Shown here: positions 56,566 through 64,000 of the stretch, piece by piece
Layout: every line of letters starts with the position of its first letter
How positions within the stretch are numbered: position 1 is the stretch's first letter
Assembly (NCBI GenBank): GCA_948567375.1
Contig: OX419758.1
Coordinates: 1,803,001 to 1,867,000 of the forward strand
Source: Lunularia cruciata
Lineage: Eukaryota > Streptophyta > Marchantiopsida > Lunulariales > Lunulariaceae
DNA: 64,000 nt
Direction: 5' to 3'
Notes under the pieces: generated by a model
The model's database searches: none
What the model saw: the letters and a program-made list of their open reading frames with translations, nothing else
What the model was told of the DNA's origin: nothing
Translations under genes and position numbers: made by a program

Positions 56566-57479
56566 AAAATCTCCTATTGGGATTCTTTATTTCCCTGATC
56601 ATTTTGTTCCACAAACTCCATCTGGGCAACTTGTCGAGGTTGCCTATTCCTAAGTGAACATTTAGCAATGTGATGTCCAACTTGGCAATAATAAAAACAA
56701 CCTCCATTTTGTCATAGTCTTTCTCTATCCATTGTACCAAGTGGTCTCTGTTGGATAGCATCAATCTCCATTTGTGTTGGTTCTTCCACCCGTGCATAGT
56801 GTATTGGTAAGCTTTGTGTAGGTCGAGGTCAAGACCAAGTTGTTGCAACCAAGGAATCAAAGTGCTCAGCCAATTGCATGGCTTCGTTTATGTTTTGTGG
56901 CTCCCGCATGGTCACCTCCAATTTGGTTCGTGACTTCAATCCTTGCACAAATCGATCCAAAACTTCACCTTCTTGGATATCTAGAATTTGCATGATGATG
57001 TTTTGAAAATGTGTGATGTAGCTCTTTACTGAGCCAATCTGCTTCAACTCTGCAAATTTATCTTGTGTAGCTCGAGTGGCATTTATAGTTTGAAACCGAC
57101 CAAATATTGCATCCTTGAATTCTACCCATGTCAAAATTGATGCAGCAATCTATCGTTCAGCTTGCTCTACTTGAAATCGCCACCAAAGTTTTGCCACACC
57201 ATCCAATTGGCTAAAAGCCAAGAGGATTTGTTTCCGTTTATCTTGAAGATTGGTGGCTTCAAAGTAACATTTTCAGTCAAACAAAACATTCTCCACCATG
57301 CCCGGAAGATTCTTGCCTTCAAATACCTTGGGTTTTGGAAATCAAATGCAATCTTCCCCATCTTGAACTAGTTCTCTCTCTATATGTTCTCGTCATTGTT
57401 GTTCTTGTTTATCCAACAATCAAGTAAGGTGCTTGATTTGTTACTACATTGCAAGGATAACATCCGGTATTTCCGCCAT
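56552..57479 (-). pseudogene. F2 gag
   Basis: ATG at 57479. Central gag domain WVEFKDAIFGRFQT, KFAELKQIGSVKSYITHFQN, EVLDRFVQGLKSRTKLEV is open from 57134 to 56829. The CCHC knuckle FYYCQVGHHIAKC (first Cys now Tyr-shifted) lies near 56680. Stops occur in the first 120 codons. Confidence 0.85.
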
Positions 57480-57743
57480 AGCTACTATCTATTCTACAAC
57501 TCTCAATTTATCTAATTGATTAGCACATAGATGTAGCATGTCCACCGTTCTCCATAAGTAACAACTGGCTAGGTTGCTACTTATGGAGACCTCAGACAAG
57601 GTGATCATATGCAAAAAATCCTACCCAAAGAACGAGGTAATGAATTGTGTGAAATGATGCTTGGGTAATATCTAGACATGAAAATCCCAATGGTTTGGCA
57701 AAAGTGGATTTGGTGGTCCATAAATTCTATCCATCCTATTCCT

Positions 57744-57755
57744 ACTCTGATACAA
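57744..57755 (-). promoter_or_regulatory. F2 primer-binding site (tRNA-iMet type)
   Basis: Minus strand reads TTGTATCAGAGT just after the 5' LTR, two mismatches from TGGTATCAGAGC. Confidence 0.8.
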
Positions 57756-57756
57756 A

Positions 57757-58097
57757 TGTAAAAAGACCAAGACCAAAGAGAGAAATAGGAGAATGGAAGC
57801 TCACATTGGGATACTTGAATGAGGGAAAACTCAAAATGCCTAGCATGAGCTTCAGCTTTGGTATCTATAGGTAGCATACAAAGCCCTTGAGAAGCTTCCT
57901 TCTAGAAGCCACCTACTTGGCATGCAAGCTAAGCTAGGTAGAAGCTTCTAGAAGCTACCTATTTGGGACGCAAGTTAACTAGGTGGAAAGCTTCCTAAGA
58001 AGCTTCTTAGATGTTTCTTGAATATTCTAGGATAATTTGGCTTATTCTCTACTTTTTTAACCTTGCTAATTACATTGCTAAACTCCATATTGTTACA
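57757..58097 (-). repeat. F2 5' LTR (341 bp)
   Basis: Same ends as the 3' LTR. A three-unit GAAnnTTCnnGAA lies at 57941-57953 and a further GAA/TTC group at 57892-57907. The TATA position has decayed to TATAGATA (reverse complement of 57862-57869). Confidence 0.88.
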
Positions 58098-58895
58098 ACA
58101 TAGCAAACAAGCAACAATTTTGACCAATAGGGGTGATGGATAAGGTGGTAGTTTTAGTTATGGGAATTCAAAATCTCATGACTTTCCAAGCATTGAAAGA
58201 TTCAAGTTACGATTTGCTTCTTGGGAGGCCATGGTTGAGAGCAACATGCACAATTGATTGATGACACAAAGGGTACTTGAGGATTGGGCCATCAAACCAT
58301 AGAGTCATAGTTCCAATCACTAACACCACCAACACTTCACATTTAGATACACCATCTTTTGATGATTGGGAATTAGATTTAAAAGAAGGAGCTTCAGATG
58401 TGGACTCAAGCATAGTAGAAGGGACATCCACAGAGGAGGATGAATCTGAATTTAATGCATGTGTGTATTCCTTGTGTACCTATGGATTTTGCACCTAAGC
58501 TAGAGGTTTTGAAGGACCCAAATAAATCACCATTGACACTTGAGGAGATAGAAAGAAGGTTATCTACTCTCAAGTATGGTCCAAATGTTACCAAGGAGTA
58601 GAAGGTGAGATTTGAGGAGATTTTTTGCAAGTTCATCCATGTGTTTGCTTTCAATTACAAGGATCTAAAAGAAGTTACCTTGAGGAGCACAAGATTGAGG
58701 TAGAATCACATGCAAGACTAGTCTGCCAAAAGCAATGTCACATTAGCCCGCCAATATCTTTGCTGATGAAGGAGGAGATTGATAAGCTCAAGGAGGCCTG
58801 ATTTATCTTTGAGGTGGAAAATCCAGAATGGGTGTCTTCAATTGTGATTGTGAAGAAAAAGAATGGCATTATTAACTACAAAATTCCCAAGTCTA
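58098..58895 (+). pseudogene. G: remainder of protease and start of reverse transcriptase
   Basis: Resumes the G frame after F2: VVVLVMGIQNLMTFQALKD, SSYDLLLGRPWLRATCTID (protease second half), then FCKFIHVFAFNYKDLKEV, SLLMKEEIDKLKEA and NPEWVSSIVIVKKKNG, the entry to a gypsy reverse transcriptase. It ends abruptly near 58895, where H2 gag begins, so the rest of G is deleted or replaced. Confidence 0.78.
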
Positions 58896-58919
58896 TTTGA
58901 GAAGAAAGCTTAGAGTTGG

Positions 58920-59660
58920 TATACCTTGTTACTCAAAAGAGGTTCAAGCCAACCAACTGGACAGATCTTGGAAACAACTTCTTGGAATGATTCCAAGAAA
59001 TTGATTATAATACAAGTGTTTTTGCCGCACTCAATGATTTGGACCAAGGCAAGAATGAGAAGTTGAGAGACTACACTGAGCAGTTCATGATGTTGTAGAA
59101 CCAAGTGCCAAAGCAATCCAGTCTGTTAGGTTACTTTGATGCACAAGCCATTACATGGTTCCTTGGCAAATTGTCACCAAAAATATAGATCTTTGCCAAA
59201 GAGAGGAATGTAACTTCCTTGGACAAAGTATTCAAACATGTCACCCAATACAAGGTGGCTCCCTCTCATTTGGTTGGTAATAGAAGAAACTGGGAGAAGA
59301 AAGGCAAGAAAGCAAGACAAAGAGCCTCTTTCAATACCTTCCCTTATTTGGAAGAATCTTCTACCTCATCAAGTTCTTCATTAGAATCAGAAGAAGATGC
59401 TGAGCCAAGCAAGAATAAAAGATGAGGAGGAAAGAAAGTATTGTTTATCCTAGCTAAAAGTGTCAATAAGATAGACACTAAGATAGAGACTCTTATTAAG
59501 GAGTTTGCACATTTCAAGATTCAAATTATTAGGGCAAAGGATAGAAGAAAACCCCCTTCATTTGCAAGACCAAATGTGTGGTGCACTATGTATGGCAAGT
59601 TAGGTCATGCCAACATAGAGTTTTTGACAACAAGAACTACATTTCCAATGTAGCAAATTG
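58920..59660 (+). pseudogene. H2 gag
   Basis: FKPTNWTDLGNNFLE, stop (58988-58990), FQEIDYNTSVFAALNDLD, LRDYTEQFMML, AQAITWFLGKLSPKI, stop (59186-59188), IFAKERNVTSLDKVFKHV, then a serine-rich acidic stretch. A decayed zinc knuckle, WCTMYGKLGHANIEF, ends the region. Confidence 0.75.
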
Positions 59661-59839
59661 ATTGGGTTCCCAAATGAGATTGGAACAAGGAGGAAAAAGT
59701 AGTGTACCAAACCCAAGAGGTACCACCCCAAGCAAGCACCTTGTACCAAGGTCCAAGGTGTGGAACAAGGGAGTACAAAATTAATGCTCCCTAAGAAGAA
59801 TGTTGATGGTTTATTTAATATGGTGACCATATTAAATAG

Positions 59840-60751
59840 ACCCAAAGTAAAGTTGGATCAGGTTGAGGACTCAAAACCTAAGGTGAAGTCTAAGAAGATG
59901 AAACTTGGGGAGTACCCCAATGTGGTATTGTGGTAGATCTTGCATCCATACAAGAAAATGTAACTTTTAAACGATTGTGGGAGGACAACAAGTTGTACAA
60001 GAAGCAACTAAGTTTGGCCTTTAAGAAAGTGAGGAACAATCCTCAAGCAAGATATACCAACCATCTATTGTATTGAGCAAGAAGATTTGGGATCTCTGAA
60101 AGTAGATGAGGAGATCATGGGTTGCATGATCACATCTATATGCATTGACTCAAGGTTAGGTGTGAATGTCATGACGGAGGATATTGCACACAAATTGGTG
60201 TATCACAATTTTGAACCCATGCCCCAAATCTTGAAGTTTGTGGATCAAACCAAGTGTTGATCCTTGGGCATGCTATCCAATATAGTCACCATTATTAGAG
60301 ACATACCATTCAAATTGAACTATATTGTGTTGAGACTAGTGACCAAAACTGGTTACCCGTTGCTGATCAAATGACCCTAGTTGTACAACACACAAGTTGT
60401 GGTGGATTGGCATCAATAGAAGCTAATGTTGAAAGACATCTTGTCTAAGGACCAGAAATTAGTGATAGTTAGTTGGATGAAGGTTCTCCACTTCATGAAG
60501 ACAAAGATGAAGATAAATCTGATGCTTCTTTGTCTTTGTCTTTAAAGACCCAGACAATGACATCTAGGTAAATTATTTGGAGTGCTATGAGGTGAGGTAC
60601 AAGAAGAAGATTCATATGATGTCTGCCTTTGGTAGTAGCAATTTAGACAAAGGGAATCTGAACTTCATTTAACTTGGGTTAAGCCAAGTTAGTCATGTTG
60701 AGGGAGTGATTCACCCCAATGACTGTTAAGATGATGGTTGCTTTCTTCTCT
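59840..60751 (+). pseudogene. H2 protease-like region
   Basis: Blocks VKLDQVEDSKPKVKSKKM, DLGSLKVDEEIMGCMI, GVNVMTEDIAHKL and IPFKLNYIVLRLVTK read like the linker and aspartic protease of plant gypsy elements, with stops. SKDQKLVIVSWMKV is shared with H1 near 34570. The active-site D-T/S-G is not clear (DSRLGVNVM at the expected place). Confidence 0.55.
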
Positions 60752-62646
60752 TGTGACAACCCGGCAAATATCACTTTTGTGATAATTGGGTAAGTAAAGT
60801 TTGTTCCTGCAGAGATACGATTTAGAAATTTCCAAATACAAACTAAACAGTAACAATGTAGTTCTTCTTGAGTTCTTCTTCAATCTCTCAAGTAGAAACT
60901 ACACCCAGAAGAGAGTAACAAGCACTGATTCGCAGTCTTGTCACAATAATTGGTCACACTTAATCACAACTCCATCAAATCTTTCCAAACAATCTTGATT
61001 GTGATGATTCAGGCTCTCCCAAAAATGGCACTTCATTGCAAAATGACTTTGCCTCAAAATTGTATTCTACCCCTCCATTGAAGGTACAACTTCCTTGATC
61101 AAAATTCCTTCATATCAACTTTGCGCTGCACTCACAAATGCAGAATACTACCAACACTACAATTCCTCTCAAATCTATTAAGGTAATGCTTTGATTGCAC
61201 TTCACTCAGGATCAAACACACAAAATGAACATCAAGACTACGGAATCCAACATCCAACAAGCACACTAACTTGCATTTTGAATTTCTCCACACACTCACA
61301 AGCACAATCACAATGTTGATACTCAAAATTAAGCTCAAGCGACGAGCACTGCTTCATAGCACTTTGCTTTATCTATTCTCAGAAATAATGAGCACTAAAC
61401 AACATAAGACTACAAATGTCACTCTTAAATAGTGAAGCAAACAACAGTTCTAACAACTATACTGTTCAACAACAACTCTTCTAACCTACAGATCCAAAAT
61501 GACAATGCACCTCTTCATATCTGCCACTTTAAATCTCAAAATCTGTTACTAATCCAATCTGATGTCTATTTCTTCCTCGGCTTTCAATCCCAAAGTAACT
61601 TCACTCATTGCTTTGTCCTCAAATTCATAACTCCTAATTCCTCTACTAATTCTCACATTTCTCTTTCTTGATCTGCAATTCCACTAATGGGTAATCCATC
61701 TAAACCTTTATCTCCCGATCCACTCTTCTCTAAAGTGTCAAATGTCAAATCCAAAGACACCTACACTCATATCTCTCTTACTTTGGGTCTAGCTACTATC
61801 AATTACTTTACTAATTTTACTATGTCATCATCAAGAATTGTAATTGAAAGTATGGGTACACTATCTACGCCTACAATTTGCAATCCACTTTCCCCTCATC
61901 ACTCATGTAACTGATCTGAAGACATTTACTATCTGATCTTGCACTTTGGGTTCATTCACTACTGCTATTTCTCTTTTAATTCCATACTATCTTCAATCAA
62001 AATTGAAATTGAAATCATGGGTATCCTAAATATCTTCTTTACCTGTCTTAACTATTTTAGATGCTTCAAATATCTGACCCAAATGCTCCTACATCTGATG
62101 TTTGACTACCTCAGATTGAATCACATTTGTCTTGAGGTAAAGTCTTTAGACCCAAAGTCATGTAAATCCAAAGTTCAAAGTCTGAAGTCCGGAGTCTTGT
62201 AGACACGAAGACACTTAACTACTTTGTACATCTACTCCCAAAACTTCAAATGCTTGTAACTTTTGCTACAGACCTCTAAACTCCGCAATTTTTGAAGCAA
62301 AAGAAAGCCCTAGACAAGAAGCTTCCAATGAAATACAGCACGCATGATTTGGACCTTTTGTCACTGAGATACAGCCCCTGCAAGAATCCTGACTTACAAT
62401 TTCCAGTCCTCCTTCGTGTCTACCCTCCTTCAGTGTCTGAATCAAGTTTTCCCTCCTTTAATACAAAGTAAGCTTCTTTGGGTTTGATCCAATCCAAGTC
62501 CTTCTTCCTCTAACACAAAGTTGACTTCTTTAGGTTGAATCAAAATACAAACTTTTCATCGTTTATTCTCCATTTGGGTTCAATTTGGTTTCAATAATGC
62601 ATTTCTTCTTTAAAACTCATCCAAAATGAATAATGTGAGTACCACA
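60752..62646 (-). mobile_element. D3: D-family solo LTR with intact target duplication
   Basis: 1895 bp between TGTGACAACCC and GAGTACCACA, flanked on both sides by TCTCT (60747-60751 and 62647-62651). That is a 5-bp target duplication with TG...CA ends, the mark of LTR-retrotransposon integration. It holds an ORF remnant ending near 61558 (SGSGDKGLDGLPISGI, EIDIRLD-like end) and a TATTTAA box near 61425. Oriented opposite to its host H2. Confidence 0.88.
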
Positions 62647-62651
62647 TCTCT

Positions 62652-63552
62652 TTAAGATGTGGTCTTGGAAGAAGGCAAAGTATTGAAAATCTCCAAGACA
62701 ATCACTCCAAAAAAATTGGCAAGGTTTACTGCACTATTTATTGAGTACTAGGACTTATTTGCCTAGTCTATCAATCAGATACCAAGAATCTCTAAACAAT
62801 TTAGGGAAGATCAGATTGATCTGATTGAAGGTCCAATTGTGGTTCAGCAATGGCAATACTACCTAAACCCAAAGTACTCACTCTTGGTGAAAGATGAAAT
62901 TGATAACTACCTAGGGCCAGAATTATTTGTCCAGTCTTGAGTAGTGAATGAGTTTCTTTCATTGTCATTATTTTGAAGAAGGAGATGGGAAAAATACAAG
63001 TGTGCCAAGACTTTCACAAGCTGAACATAGTAACAAGGAAGGATCATAATCTTTTGCCTTTCGTAGAAACCATTTTAGATCAAGTAGTTAGACATCCTTG
63101 TTATAGTTTTATCAATGGATTTTCATGCTATAATCAAGTGTCCATTCAAGATGAAGATAAGGATAAGACCACATTCACTAATCAAATGCCCTTTGAATTG
63201 TATAATGCTCCCACTATTTTCTAGTGGATGATGAATGCAATTTTTAAAGACTTTCTACAAAAAATTTGTGGAAGTTTTCAGCAATGACTGTTGCATATTT
63301 GGCTGAAGAGAGGTACATTTGGACTACCTTTACCAAATATTTGAAAGGTTTTGTTTTTCTAGCTTGTCATTACACTCAATGAAATGCTTCTTTGCAATGA
63401 AAGAAGAAATTCTATTGGTGCATTGGGTCTCAAGTTGAGGTATTGAAGTTGATGTGGAGAAGGTGAAACTAATTCTAGCTCTAGAATCCCCCAAAAATAT
63501 TCTAGAGCTGAGAGCTTTCTTGGGACATGTTGGATATTATAGACACTTTGCC
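62652..63552 (+). pseudogene. H2 reverse transcriptase
   Basis: QYYLNPKYSLLVKDEID, KIQVCQDFHKLNIVTRKDH, SFINGFSCYNQVSI, DKDKTTF, NQMPFELYNAPTIF. A short deletion removes TNWGTFVY relative to H1. The catalytic loop is destroyed by stops (about 63265-63300). The RNase H entry ELRAFLGHVGYYRHF follows. Confidence 0.82.
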
Positions 63553-64000
63553 TCTTCATATCTTGAATCTATTACTAATCTGATCCGATGTCTACCTCAG
63601 CTTTGGCTTCTAAAATCAAATTACCTTCAATTGCTTCCTCAACTACAACTTCTTCTATTACTCTCGTCACATCTTCAATCTGAATTGCAACTAAAATCAC
63701 AATCTTCCTCTCTACATTCTCCTTCTCTACTTTAACTTCTTCAATTTGTTTAGATAACTCACTTGAAGACACTTGCATTCCTACCTCTACTACTCCACCT
63801 TGGGCTCCTACCTTCAAGTAATTTTAAAGTTAATCTAGCTCTGATATAAATAAATCTAGTTTGAGACAGACATTGCTTCCTACTTCTAACATCTTCCTAT
63901 CTACACGGCCTCTCAAGCAAATCAGAAGATTTTTCAAGTCGACATCCTTTGCCTTCCTCTTCCTCTTCCTCATCTCTTGCAAAAGCAATTTCAACTCATG
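63553..64000 (-). mobile_element. D6: D-family fragment running off the window
   Basis: The minus frame 63817-63575 reads GGVVEVGMQVSSSELSKQIE ... EAKAEVDIGSD and stop, the conserved D-type C-terminus. Upstream (to the window edge) RKAKDVDLKNLLI and CLRGRVDRKMLEVG continue it. The left end joins H2 reverse transcriptase sequence inside the region just after the ORF, so the LTR end is missing. The rest lies beyond 64000. Confidence 0.7.

Larger units (their letters stand above)
52560..58097 (-). mobile_element. F2: full-length Ty3/gypsy retrotransposon inserted in the G protease
   Basis: 5538 bp bounded by LTRs 57757-58097 (5') and 52560-52973 (3'), both TGTAAAAAG ... TGTTACA. Flanking 5-mers are GCATG and ACATA, identical except for two G/A changes, so probably an aged target duplication. 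Internal order on the minus strand: primer site, gag, protease, linker repeats, RT, RNase H, integrase, polypurine tract. Same family as F1 and free of the D1 insertion. The first about 145 bp of the two LTRs differ at about 11 positions, so the insertion is not recent. Confidence 0.92.
58896..63552 (+). mobile_element. H2: Ty3/gypsy element, plus orientation, interrupted by D3
   Basis: Gag 58920-59660, protease-like region 59840-60700, then D3, then reverse transcriptase 62652-63550. Matches H1 throughout. The left side starts inside gag and the right side stops in the reverse transcriptase (GHVGYYRHF) where D6 begins, so both ends are missing. Confidence 0.75.

Noticed and set aside
1-64000. 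tRNA, rRNA or small structured RNA genes
   Set aside because: No cloverleaf with A and B boxes or rRNA-like conserved block was noticed; a covariance-model scan would be needed to be sure.

Overview
This window looks like nuclear DNA of a land plant, most likely a bryophyte (moss-type). The evidence is spliced genes with GT-AG introns, a ferric-reductase-type protein, an intronless germin-like protein, a five-exon CYP71-clan P450, and a dense background of decayed plant-type LTR retrotransposons. The call is inference from gene style. Nothing here is a species marker.

Three genes look functional. (1) Bases 81-1500 (+) are the 3' part of a ferric reductase oxidase (FRO-like) gene; its 5' exons lie left of the window. 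(2) Bases 6527-7138 (+) are a complete germin-like protein (GLP) of 203 aa. (3) Bases 44167-41295 (-) are a complete five-exon cytochrome P450 of 559 codons whose reading frame closes exactly across all splice joins. A broken second GLP copy lies at about 13769-14011. The intervals 1734-6420, 7139-7930 and 12591-13768 hold no gene I can recognise.

Most of 7.9-40.7 kb and 44.8-64 kb is transposable-element wreckage. I assign arbitrary letters. L: an RLE-type non-LTR retrotransposon (two copies plus an end fragment, minus strand). F: a Ty3/gypsy element (two copies, minus strand) with tRNA-iMet-type primer sites and polypurine tracts; its LTRs carry clustered heat-shock-element-like motifs upstream of a TATA box. 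G: a gypsy element (+) split in its protease by F copy 2. H: a gypsy element with copies on both strands. E: a 685-bp LTR present twice. D/K: a TG...CA-bounded unit of 1.9-2.5 kb that carries a degenerate reading frame of up to about 383 codons upstream of a conserved TATTTAAA box. D is therefore best read as a very large LTR with an ORF in its U3. One D copy has an intact 5-bp target duplication, and another is validated by an empty site in the second F copy. A Ty1/copia gag relic and several tandem and inverted repeats fill gaps.

The nesting gives an order of events: F2 inserted into G, D1 into F1, F1 into an H-like gag/protease region, D3 into H2, and E1 into the H1 gag. The elements are old, with in-frame stops throughout. 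Many stops are TGG to TGA/TAG changes, as expected from long-term cytosine methylation and deamination. The most interesting items are the heat-shock-like LTR promoter of F, the ORF-bearing giant LTR D/K, the cysteine-free GLP with its nearby dead paralogue, and the duplicated 3' end of the FRO-like gene.
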